Position numbers and translations under genes: made by a program
IMG/VR virus record: IMGVR_UViG_3300021962_000209
Location: 1-43,154 of that record
From: a virus
Length of the DNA stretch: 43,154 nt
Reading direction: 5' to 3' (one strand)
Shown: piece by piece, positions 6,901-18,000 of the stretch
Numbering within the stretch: the first letter of the stretch is position 1
Layout: each line of letters starts with the position of its first letter
Notes under the pieces: generated by a model
The model's input: only the letters and a program-made list of their open reading frames with translations
What the model was told of the DNA's origin: nothing
Database searches by the model: none

Positions 6901-9082
6901 CAGCTTCCATCTCTTTTGTATACACCAGGTCAGCCACTAAGTCATCTATTCCACCAAACACTTCTGCTAAAGCTAGATACTCTCTCATGTCATCAGAAAA
7001 CTCAGATAGTTCTTTGTTCTCAGAATCTTCTGACAGAGCTGGTCTATCCTTGTAAATAGTGTTATAATCATTTAGGATTTGCTCACCTTGTTTTTTCATC
7101 AGGGTGATGAGGTCTACAAGAGGAGCAATGTTCATAGCTGTTTGAGCAGCACGGATGGATTGTTTTAAGGCATTAAGACGATCACTCTTAAACTCACGTT
7201 CATCCTCATCTGTCACCACCTTTTTAGAAATCTGTCTGTACACAGCATTTAACATACCTAGAAGTCTGTCTAGGTTTTTATATCCTGTAGACTCAGTTTC
7301 TTCTGATACAGGCACCAAACGAAGGTCTTCTATCTCTGCTGTGTTTACAGAACCTATTGCTATTCCAGTCATAATAATGGGAGAGTTTTCCACCTTTGGA
7401 TTTTCTTTCTTCACATCCATTAAAATAGGAATAGCTCTGTTTAATCCAAACTCTTTTATCCCATAGTTGTCACGCAGGATTTCCTTATATCTAGTGAGCT
7501 GGATGTTGTAAGCTCCTTGCTTATACCAGGTGACATCCTTTGCACCCTTAGCTAGGCTCATAAACTTCCAGTCAAAGATGTTAGCCTTACCATTTTCTTC
7601 TAAAATTAGAAGGTCAACAGTACCAGCCTCTTTCTCTTTATTATCAAATATAAACACCTCAGAGAACACCAGTGGATTCTTACCATCTTTTGTAAAGCTA
7701 GCTATGAGGTCAGTGTAATACTTCTCTAGCTTTTGGTACACCTCTTCATCAACAGGATCAAGTCTTTCAAAGCGTTCTCCAGGAACATCTCTTCTTGTAC
7801 CATCCTCATTGAAATATCTAAGGTGGATGTCTTCAAAGAACTTGTGTCCTTTAACACCCTGTTGTCTTTTAAACTCGTTAAACTTCTTCTCTTCTTCTGT
7901 AAACACCTTATCCCCAAAACGTTGCTTATACCAAGCTTTTACACGGTCTGTCACCCTTTTAAGTACACGAGACCATGAACCATCAGGCTGTTTTATTTCG
8001 TAATAGTTATTAGCTTCTTCTGTATCAAGTAGTAGAGGGTCAGCAGTTTCCTTAGTTTCCACCACCTTTTTCAGGTTGTCTTTTGTCTGTAACAAGCTTT
8101 GCTGTACATCCTTTTGAATATCAGAGAGTTGGAAATAGATTTCACCCTCTGTCATATCAATCATATTCCCTTCCACCTCACCAGCCATGATTTTAGCAGC
8201 TGTGTCTTGGAACAAAGAGATGTCAGATTTCAAATACAAACCTCTAATAAACTGTAATATCTTAGCCCAGAAGTTTGCCACTAAAGACCTGTTCTCTTCT
8301 TTCAACAGCTCAGGGAACATCTCTTCATTAGTTCCACCATTTATAATGAGCTCAGTAATTAGCTTATCTACAGCCTCTTTCTTTATTTTACGGATGTTAG
8401 GCTTACCATCAGCTGTCTGGTAGTTCTTATTGTTTCTATACTGGTCTAATGTGTATTTGTATATCTTGAATCTATCAATCTTAGATATCATTTCGTTGAT
8501 GAGCTGTGGGTTGGTTTGCTCCACCATCTGTGTAGCAATGTGTACAAGTTCTTCTACAATTGCTACATCCTCTTTACCCTCAGCAATAGCTATCACCTTT
8601 CTCATAGCATCTGCCACACCATTCACACCCTTTACATCAATGCCTGTTTGTTTAGAATAGGTGCTAAGATCGGTGATAGATATACCCATTTGTGCAGCAA
8701 GCTTTTTCACCTTCTCAGTGAGCTCTTTAGGAATAGGAGCAATAGGAATAACAGGCTCTTGGTTATAGATGTCTATGGGAGCATCTCCATCATAAAGGTC
8801 ATTTATATCATCTTCTGATAATCCAGTGGTTTGGAAGTTGTCATGCTTTTTCTGAAGCTCTTCAAACATTTCCTCGTTAGGAATAGCTTTCACCCTATCA
8901 TTGATTAGCCTTTCTGTAGTGAATAGTTTACCACTATTTTTCACTCCATACTTATTTCTGGCTAAGTCAGATAGTTTATTGTTCTCAAAGAAGAACATGG
9001 CATTTGTGACAAACATATTGTCATCAATATATCCTTTCTTCTTTAAGTGGTTAATTGCGTTTATTTGAACGTTACAAGCCAT
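3998..9082 (-). CDS. Giant virion cargo-type protein with degenerate zincin segment and PD-(D/E)XK nuclease domain, 1,694 aa
   Basis: Probably a packaged protein ejected with the genome, judged by its place directly after the polymerase protein. Residues about 160-320 look like a zincin domain that has lost its active site: E177-E178-L-V-H181 stands where HExxH would be, with later helices paralleling those of the real zincin in the neighbouring giant protein. Residues about 400-560 hold a PD-(D/E)XK nuclease pattern: E475, D490 (GTVD), D504-W-K506, then a conserved-looking Q...Y...Q-L-T-R-Y helix. The remainder is mostly charged helical sequence. Near the C-terminus a hydrophobic stretch (LSLLGAMMALGFV) precedes a run of five Asp and may insert in a membrane. 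Starts at ATG 9082, 12 bp after the preceding stop. Nuclease activity and target are inferred. Confidence 0.75.
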   Translation of the reverse strand: MACNVQINAINHLKKKGYIDDNMFVTNAMFFFENNKLSDLARNKYGVKNSGKLFTTERLINDRVKAIPNEEMFEELQKKHDNFQTTGLSEDDINDLYDGDAPIDIYNQEPVIPIAPIPKELTEKVKKLAAQMGISITDLSTYSKQTGIDVKGVNGVADAMRKVIAIAEGKEDVAIVEELVHIATQMVEQTNPQLINEMISKIDRFKIYKYTLDQYRNNKNYQTADGKPNIRKIKKEAVDKLITELIINGGTNEEMFPELLKEENRSLVANFWAKILQFIRGLYLKSDISLFQDTAAKIMAGEVEGNMIDMTEGEIYFQLSDIQKDVQQSLLQTKDNLKKVVETKETADPLLLDTEEANNYYEIKQPDGSWSRVLKRVTDRVKAWYKQRFGDKVFTEEEKKFNEFKRQQGVKGHKFFEDIHLRYFNEDGTRRDVPGERFERLDPVDEEVYQKLEKYYTDLIASFTKDGKNPLVFSEVFIFDNKEKEAGTVDLLILEENGKANIFDWKFMSLAKGAKDVTWYKQGAYNIQLTRYKEILRDNYGIKEFGLNRAIPILMDVKKENPKVENSPIIMTGIAIGSVNTAEIEDLRLVPVSEETESTGYKNLDRLLGMLNAVYRQISKKVVTDEDEREFKSDRLNALKQSIRAAQTAMNIAPLVDLITLMKKQGEQILNDYNTIYKDRPALSEDSENKELSEFSDDMREYLALAEVFGGIDDLVADLVYTKEMEADATTDEAKQDVQFRKDLLEQISTQARSIRLSRADIKEASQKFADKHIGQRNLVSGLLSAEAVIKGLSSTFRGISELPLASLQILYKLVTNAKGRASRDAIGEVDELMAIRKRIVDRGGDTRKFVQKIYQRDKENNLVNKLVYKFRREFYTKLDEMASTGQGDIAWVKNNVDVAAYKAEADKMLTNRIARIEKLYDDNPALLDKLIEEEKQKYDLDFPGFNGWNNPILKRHPKTDWYTEEYKEILKDSELNDLYNFITKMNQKAKESGYISNRVASTFLPFVRKSMAESLAWDFSLSAISNWKDALDIKADDVGYGKVNELTGELENAIPKYYSYDFTKTESGVNDYSDVSEDVFKNMILYINHMEKYKYLSEVEGQLNLVKTIETFKSHLNTNRTGDVVFVNGKPEELKGNEENTKMFNDFLRALLYEQKYPLSDSDTPLGIGKVTNFVKTAINRVAGREIFKPEENPSATSLVKTMDAANRAFQLKALGLEFVSGAVNAFGSNIQIATQAGTYFNAREVGANELKLVGNKFKNDEERDMFLQLIDTFLPLKDDPNYEKLKAAGLTRLTRSSFSDFLMVFMREPEQHMEKSIFLTLLDNMMVENGKIVSINEFVKNKYKDRYASAAKYREVAPKIKQEIEELKKTRSISATKKLEDGKLVIPGLDLTNNTEIQRLTNLTRRISRNATGGLSDSDVNRMSMNVWTRSMMVFKNWIPKLVDTRFGEFRKVSDDFSVEIDEKGQTTGEKYDIGRIRLWAYVVGTSLRDMNSNIYNILSLNDKGLAVLDKMYEDFSTTYEKRTGKPLEMDRDQFIDLIRTNLRNQMKEFAIGLSLLGAMMALGFVAPDDDDDKADKNFHRYAQRVVDRFISELSFFYNPVEFQKILSGSAFPALGIFSDASRFGSHFIMETTGVDTSNPDLTMDEVRKKAQPVKNLAKMFPVTKSLITYMAILDSEFAKEYDVTIQKETRR

Positions 9083-9094
9083 TAAATATTAGTT

Positions 9095-12000
9095 TTAGCA
9101 TGTGAATGGGTCTGCACCTTGAATATCACTAATGTCATATACATAAAGTTTTCCCCTACCATTTATCCAATCTCTAACCATTTGATAGGAAAGTTCTTCA
9201 GCAGAGGTAACACCTTCTGACTGTAGCATAGCTTCTTTACCACCAGCTTCATCAACAGTGAGTAAACCTCTATTAGTAACCATATATTCTTTATTACCAA
9301 TTCTTCTTATCTCACTTTGACCAACAGGGATATTAATTCTTTCACTTTCTGATGTAGATCTTACAGTGGTAGTTTTCAATCCCTGTTCAATCTTTTCCAC
9401 ATTCTGAGGTTGCATTGTAATACCCTTCACACGTGTGCCTGTACCTCTTTGTGTTGTTCTACTAGGCTTCTTTTCAAACTCAGAGATTATGGCATTATCA
9501 TCTATACCATCTGTCTTAATAAAGCCATTATTAATATCAGATGTATGTTCTACATCCCAAAACTCGTTAGCTCTATATCCATCACCCCATGCATTTACAG
9601 CCTTGTAGATGAAATACTTTCCACCGTTCTTATCATTGTGCAACAAAGGATTACCAAAGTTGTCATACACCTTCTTGAATAGTCCCTTCTGAATGAATGA
9701 ATAGTCACCCTCTTTACGCATCTGGGCTTTCTTCTTAGCTGCTGTAAGTCCATCAGCTTTCTCTTGTTCTGTTAGAAGCTCAGCAGCTCCCTTTTCCCAT
9801 CTGTAAACAATATAATCATATCTACCTTCAGATCTATAGATGGATCTAGAAACCACTGGAGGGATGGTTCCTTTTTCTACAGCCTCTCTTACAGGCTTAG
9901 GAAGGAACTTCATGGATGGGTTGTATACAGGACCAGCTGCAGTTTCTATAGTGTTAGCCATTACATATGGTACAATATCATCATTGTTCCAGTTGTTTCT
10001 TTGGAACACTCCCATTGTTTGGAAGTTTTCCAGATTGGGTATAGCCTCTAGTCTAGACAGGGTTTGGTTGTAGATTCTCTCAAAGTCTTCATATGGAAGA
10101 ACAGAGGTGAATGATATAGGTGATGAAGATAGACCGCTTTGTAAAATAGCAAGAGATACTAGTCTGTCATACAGAGGGCTCTTGTCTTTAAAATAATCCC
10201 TAAGCTCACGGAAAGCATAGATGATGTTATTTTGGTCGTAGGTTCTATTATCCATTCCCTTCACCTTCAAGTTGTTAGGAAGGTTTTGTCCCACTTTTTT
10301 GGATGGATCACCTGATACAATATTAACAACATAGTTGTTATGTAGAGGATGGGAAGGATTTGCTTTTACATCATTTACAAATGACAGCATCTCTGTAGCC
10401 ACCCCACCATCGTTTAAAAGAATCTCTTGAATCTCAAGATTTAGATTTTGGTCTATCTGTACAGCATAGTCAAATAAGTCATTCACTGCCTTACGAGCAA
10501 GCTTTACAAACTCTCTGTCAGACATAGAGGTTGCATAAGGAGCAATTATACCATGAATAATTGCTCTCACTCTAGGCTTGTCAGAGAGAAGCAGTTGTGC
10601 AAATGCATTTCTTGTGTCCTTCATTATTTCAGCTAGCTCTCCTATAAATGCATTTTCCATAAGCTCTTCAACAGAAGAGATGATGGTGTTTTGAGCTTTC
10701 TGAAGCTGTATCTCTTTCTTTAACACCAGATAGGGATCATTTAGTGTTGCTGTATCCCAGTTAGTTCCTTGTGTAACATGGAACAGGTGTTCAGCCATTT
10801 TAGCATATTTCAAGAACTCCTTTAGAATAATAGCTTGTTCAAGTTTTTCATCCTTGCTCATTTGTCTTGTAGGCATTCCTACATTTCTTTTAAGCACTGC
10901 TTTGGAAGGAATAGTTCCTTCGTTTAGTTGCTGCATGATGGCATCATGTTCCTCTTTAGTTGTGGCTTTAGGAAGATAGCTTTCCATCACATCATTATAG
11001 ATGCCATCATTAAACACGTAAGAATATCCAGCGTTCTCAATGCTACGAAGATAGTTACGGACGGATGTTTGGTTCATGAAATAAGAAACAGTGTCAATAG
11101 GCACACCAATCTTAACCAGGAACAACCATGTGCTAGCCACGTTTGGTGTAGCACCAAGTTCCATAATCCATGGGCCCTTAGAGATGTCCACATATCCATC
11201 AATAAACTGACCAATGATATCAGAGATGTCTTTCCCATCAGCATTCTGAATGCCAGAGAGCATAGCCACACTACCCTTTCCTTCTACATCAATAGAGTTG
11301 TATTTATCAAACTTAATGGTGCCATCACCCAACCAGAACTGATCTGCAAGAGGAAGGTTCTCCAATCTATTGCGATCAATATATATAAGCTGACGCTGGT
11401 TCAAAGAGTGGTTGGTTTGAGCCACAGCTGCAATACCAATAGCATATTTACCTCTTACAAAGGCATGACGCAATCTTGACATGAATGTTCTATCAAGCAT
11501 GTTTCCAGGATCATTATAGTCAAAGGTACCACCTGTTGTTTTATTAGCTACAAATCTTGCCAAGTCTTTTAACTGTTCTGCAGAGTTGGGAGAAGTGAGT
11601 CTTATAAAGTTGGCCTTAGTTTCTACAAGGTTTTGGAAAGAGTCAATGTATTGATTCTCAAGGCTTTTCTTATAGAGGTTGTTTATAATCTGGTCTCTCA
11701 CCTTTATACCTCTAGTGAAGTCACGCACTATTTCTTCTACAGAGAATAGCTGTCCTACGCCCATAAGCTTCTTCATAAGCTGAGCAGTATTAGACTCATC
11801 ATTCATGAAGTCTTCAGCAGCAATCAGCTCTTCATCAATATATCTATTTAATTGCTTCTCTTGCTCTTTTGAAAGGAACTCTCCTTTGTCAAACATTTCT
11901 CCTAGCTTCTCAATAGCTTCTTGCTTATTAGCAAAAGAAGGAACAAGCTTTGGCTTACCATCTTTAACATATACGTTCTTCAGATAGATGGAAAGTTTAT

Positions 12001-15000
12001 CTATGTCAAAGTCAGATCCCACTTTCTTTACAATCTCTGAAGGAACCACCACACTATCTCCCATTCCTTTAGGAAGGAACTTTGCAATACGGAATGATTC
12101 AATAGAATTTTGTTTCTGTGTGGGTATACGGAAAGCTACACCAGCTAGAGCTGCAAGTTGTTTCTTACCCTCTTCAGTGTTATTGAAATAATCCATCAAC
12201 TGATCATCTGTGAGATCACTGTCAAACCATCTAGCCACCATTATCTCACAATAACGCTTACCATCTTCACCCTCATAAAACTTAAGCAGGTCAGAGGTGT
12301 AAGCCATCTTACCATTTATCTCTGTTGGTTTTATACGATTGGATTCAAACAGGGATGAAGGGATTTGCACCTTCAAGCCACCATTCACCTTAGGAGATAC
12401 AATGTTCTTATCAGCTATTGAATATAGAATGTTTCTAATCTGTTGGTAGGCAGGGGTGGCTTCTAGCACAGCTTTACCTTCCAAGAATCCCTGAAGGGCA
12501 TCACTGATGTTATCATTCACCTCTCTTTTTAAGATTTCACTACGTAGGGTGGCAACAGCTTTATCTTTGTTTTCCACCTCAAACCTCTTTTTAGTGACAT
12601 CATCTACATCCTTGAAGGTTATCTCTTTTATACCAAGTCTGTCTAATGTGTTTAGATATCCTTCTTTTGTAAGTTCTTCTAGGAGCTTTTGGTTTCTTTT
12701 TATCTCAGCATAGATGGTAGATCTATTTTCTCTTTCTTCCTCAGAAGCTAAACTCATCCAGGCTTTGTAGCGTTGGTCAATTGTTTTGCTTGGGAAGAAG
12801 TCAACAGGTACACCTGCTTCCAGGAGGTCCATTGTTACCAGCTTAGTGGGCTGGCTACCTCTAGTTACTAGATTGTCTTCTTTAGAAGGCACCTCAGATT
12901 GTACGCTCATGATGGAGAATGGCACATTAGTGATGATTTCACTCTTGCTATCATTGAACTCACCATTCTCATTGTACACATCTTGTGCACCTACAGATCC
13001 CACCTTTCTACCACTGTTAAACACCACATAATCAATGTCTTCCTCATCCATCTTCTCATCTAGTTTTAATAGATTAGCGTCAGGATTGAGTTCCTTGATG
13101 AGGCGATAGGATAGAACATACAAGGCAAACTTGTCTAGCACTATCTCATTATAGGGCTGTCCATTTGCTTTGTTACCAGATACAATAGGTTTGAGGTTTA
13201 CATATGCACTTTGTACATTAGGATTGCCCTCTCTTAATATTCTTTCTTCATCAGAGCTTAAACCTAGTCCTTTATCTCTTTTCTTCCAAGCCATGTCATA
13301 TTTATACTGACGCTCCTCATCACTATTCCATTTACCAGCTCTGATTCTGAAGTTACGATTGGCTTTCATATTGATGATACCAGCACCATCTGTTTCATCA
13401 TACACTCCATAGTTTAACAATTTGTTGTATGCCTGAACATCTTTATAAGGAACTGTACGGAAATAGTCTCTTGTAAAGTTGGTGTATGCTACATCTCCAG
13501 GACTATATCCCTTATTCCACACAGAATTGTATACACCATTCATTGTGGGGGAATTATTAACAATAGCCTGACGAGGGGAGTTGAAACTCTTTGTACGTTT
13601 TAGCTCCTCTTTGTATTGGTAGGGATCTCCATATGCTAGCTTGTGAAGCTCAATATTAGCAATAATGTAATTAATGCTAAGCATGTCAATGTGCCTGTTG
13701 TAATCATTTTCATTCATCACTCTAGGTAAGCTGAGACCATTTGTTTCAATACCCACTGATGTAGATTTTGCAACTCCATAACTATCAAGTAGTTCTTTGG
13801 TGTTTGCAGATCTTCCATCAATGAAGGCATCAATAGCAGCTCTAATTCTTTGTCCATAATCTTCCCCATCAAACATTGCTTCAGGGGCACTAGTGGTGTC
13901 AGCAACAATCTCATCATGTAAACTTTCTCCTAGAATAGACTTAAAGAAGCGAAGGTCTGTACGCTTTCTATCTCCTAGCTTTACAAAAGGACGATTGGGA
14001 TCTCTACCCACCTTCATCTCAGAAATAAAATAGTCTCTGAAAATATTATACACATCTCCTCTTCCTCTAGATAGGGAAGTGAGAGATATGACATTTCCCA
14101 TCTTAAGCATCCATTCTAGAGAAGCATCTCCAGGTACAAGGTTTAGATAGTAGCCTGCTAAGTTGAGATTGATTTCCTGTGCAACACGTTCTTTATAAGT
14201 GAGTTGTGCAGATTCTTTGTTTCTTCCGTTTTGCTCATTCAAGGTGCCACCAACATATCCCACCCTCATTATTTGGTCTTTTCTAGCATCAGACTTAGGT
14301 AGTCCATCACTAGCAAAGAGCTGTTTAATCATAACAGATCCCTGAGTGAAATCATCACTAAGTAGGTATTCATATTGTGTACCAGCCAAACTATCTTTAT
14401 CTAGTCTCTTGAGCTGAGATAGGAAGTTGTATAGGTCATACACAGCGTTAGGGCCTAAGAAGGATTGTACACGCTCACCGCTGAGGTTGAAATAGGTGCT
14501 GTCAAACTGTGGGTTAGAAATCTTAGCCTTGAATAGAGCAAGCTCTAATAAACGGTTGCTAATATCTAGTGACTTACCAGAGAACGTAGCAATCTTTCTA
14601 CCCTCAATAATACTCTTCTTAATACCCTGTACAGACTCTCTAAACTCTTGTAAGTCATTAGGACTTAGTGATTGTATTTCTTTGGTGCTAAATGATATGC
14701 CCATTTCCTCTAGGAAGTTGGATAGCTCAGCAGGAGTTTCTGTTCTCTTACCTCTTGCCTTTGCAACATCTCCTACAAATACATTACTCTTAGTGTCATA
14801 TTTGAAATAGCCCTTACCATTCTTAGCATATTGAGTGATGCTATCAATGTAGTCAGCTCTAAGTTGAACAGCTGCATTAGATAGGTTAGCATCCCCAACC
14901 ACCACTGTACCATCTTCTAGAATAAATACATTCTTCACCTCAGGGTCTTGCTTCTTAAAGGTTTGCCAGAAACCTCCTATAAGCTGAGAAGCAGCTTCTG

Positions 15001-18000
15001 TATTTACATTACTAAAGTTTAACCCAGGAATATCCCATGGTGACTTAGTGAGTCTCTTATATAAAACTCTGTAGTTGCGATCATTAGCAGCCATTACACG
15101 TAGTTTCTCTAGCATATCTTCTATGCTAATAGCATCATGAACATTGTTCATTACGCTAATATATGTTTGGCTGATGGGTAGCAGTTGTGTACCACCAATA
15201 GAAGAAGGAACAGGTTTACCATTTGCATCAACAATAGGAATGGTGGCAAGCAGAAGCTTAATAGCTCCATTAGCTTTTCTAAATCCATCTATTTTCTCAG
15301 CAGAAGCAAAGTCACTTTCTTTAATCTTATTCTCATCAGTTCTTTGCATGTCATCATTCTCATCAAATGTGATGGAATAAGCATTTAGATATTCCTCATG
15401 ACGCTTAACTATATCATCCCATTGATTATCAATGTGTTGCATCAACTCTGTTGTAGAGGTGATGATGGGATCAACGTTCTCTTGTGTGCGCAGTCCTTGT
15501 TTTACAAACTCTTGAGCTACATCAATCTTTCTACCCACCTTCTGTAATAGCTGGGTTTTGATGGTGTCATACAACTCCTTCCTATTTATTTTAGGTATGG
15601 AGAATAGTCCCTCATCTGTATTGATAAAGTTTCCAAGAGTGAGATAGGTCATCTCATTAATAATCTCAGACCTTTGTTTGTCAGTGATGCCCACTAAGCT
15701 AAACTCACTATCTGATGTAGCAAATGCATCCTCTATATCAATCACACCCTCTTTAGCATAAGCTAGAGAGGCGTAATTAGGAGAGTAGTTTTTGTAATAT
15801 CCATTACCTATTTTCTTAAATAGTTCCTCAGTATTAGTGGCTGCTTTAGGACCAACAAAGAATTCCTTAATAAACTTCACTAGGTCAGCAAACAGCTTTA
15901 CAATAAAAGGTCTACCATCTTTAGGTTTAGCAGGAATCTTACCCTCTTGTACATAATCTCTGAACTCTTCAGCCAGCTTTTCTTCAAGCTGGTCATCTGT
16001 AGCCTCAGAATATTTAACATCTTGTCTAGACTTTTTATCAAAGAATGAACCACCTCTTTTTCTAAGTTCATTCATAACTGCCTCACGCTCAGCACTATCT
16101 GCAAACATTCTCCATACAGCATGGAACACCTCATGGTAGGCTGTACCCACCTCAGCATTTGTGTATATATAGATGGCTCCATCTCTGTACATACCCCATG
16201 CTTGTCTACCATTAGTGGCTTGAATAACATTCTTTACACGGTAGACAGGAATGTTAGGGAGGTTAGCCTTTATAAATGCTTCCACCTTATTCCAATCCTC
16301 ACGCTGATATTGATCTATCTCACTTCCAATCATCTCACGTAAAGCCTCATCATTTGTATCTGCTAGCCTGATGTTGATAGCATCCATCACATTATCATTG
16401 ATGGGCTGTCCTAAGTTCTGGGAAGCAGCTTGAATAGCAGGAGCTGTTCCACCAATCACCACAGGAGCCATCTCTATTTTGATTCTATCAAGCTCAGGGG
16501 CTATAGCATTGAATATGATTTTCTTAAGCTCTATCTCTGGGTTCTTTCCAGCTCTCTCCATTATTCCAGCCACCTCAGCATAGTCACCACTTTGCGTTCC
16601 CAGAATAATCTTCTGGTTGATGGTTTCCATTGTGACATCTTCTGGAGCTTTGAAATTAATCACCTTACCACCAGGAGATACATATTTGTTGATGGTTCTA
16701 CCATCAAGAATATATGTAGGAGCAGGAGGTGCTGTTGGTGCAGCTTGAGGAGCTGTGGGAGCAGGAGCTGCATTTCTTTGTACACCAGCAGCTGTAATCA
16801 CAGTGGATGATATAGGTGTTGCAGGTTTAGCTGGTTTAGGAATAACAAAGTCATCAGCTGTATCTGCTGTATAGAAATAGATGCCCATTCTATTCATTAC
16901 ATCATCACTAGTCTTAGGCACCATAGGTGTTGATAGAGGTAGGTCTTCACCACTTCTCTTACCACCATTTGGGTTCTTATTAGACAGCAGATAGGTTTGA
17001 TAGTTGGGCCATATTCTACTTTCTACAGATCCATCCTCAGCAACAGAGGTGATCTCTTCGTAGGGTTCATTTAAATTCTTGGCTATAGAAGAGTTGATGT
17101 TGTTGTACATCTTTTGTAGCTGCTCTATAATAGCAGCTTTGTTCTCTTCTAGTCCTATAGGTGTCATGGAGAAGTCCTTACCAGCTTCTTTCAAACTAAG
17201 CATTAGTCTTCTTCCTGTACCATCTTTCTCCCAGAACACACTGTTATATCCAGCAGGTTTTCTTACACCAGCTTGTGTGGTGGGAATACCCCAATAAACA
17301 ATAGACCTTAACCAGGTGAGTAGACGTACAGATTTATCTGATGTCACCCATTCATCTACATTCTGCATGTTCTTAGACAGTTGCAGAAGTGCTTGGTAGA
17401 TGGTCTCAGCTTCTTTCTTTGTTAGATTGCGGTTTCTTAGCTTTACCAGTCCATTAGGGAGATTGAGGAATGGTTTACCCATTGGGTTACTAAAGCTAAC
17501 AGTGCCCTTAGTTTGTTTCTCATTATCTTTTGGAATGAAAATAAGAGGGTCTCTTTCTAGCTGTGCTGCTGTAATAAGTCCAGCATCCTCTACAGATGTC
17601 TTAGTGTTCCAATCTGTATTACCATCAGCATCTTTAACGTATAAAGGAATACCAAATGAAGCACCTATAGTGTGACGCTCATTTAGATTGGGATTAGCAA
17701 TCACTCCATTTCTCCACTCTTTATATTGCTTTGTAACAGCTTCTATTACATTATCAGGAGTGCCCTCTCTGAACATGCTCTTTCCACCAAACTCCTCACT
17801 CCATGTAAGGCTAGCTGTGGGGAACACTTGATATATAGCACTATTTAATTTATCAGAACCTTCAGGTAGAGGATTACCATCCACTCCTACAAGGTTACCA
17901 GCATCATCCACCATTACAAGAGTAATGATGTCATCTTTGCTAATTGTTTCATCAATGTTTCCCTGAACATCCAATCTTAAATGTTCTGTTAGTCCAGGGA

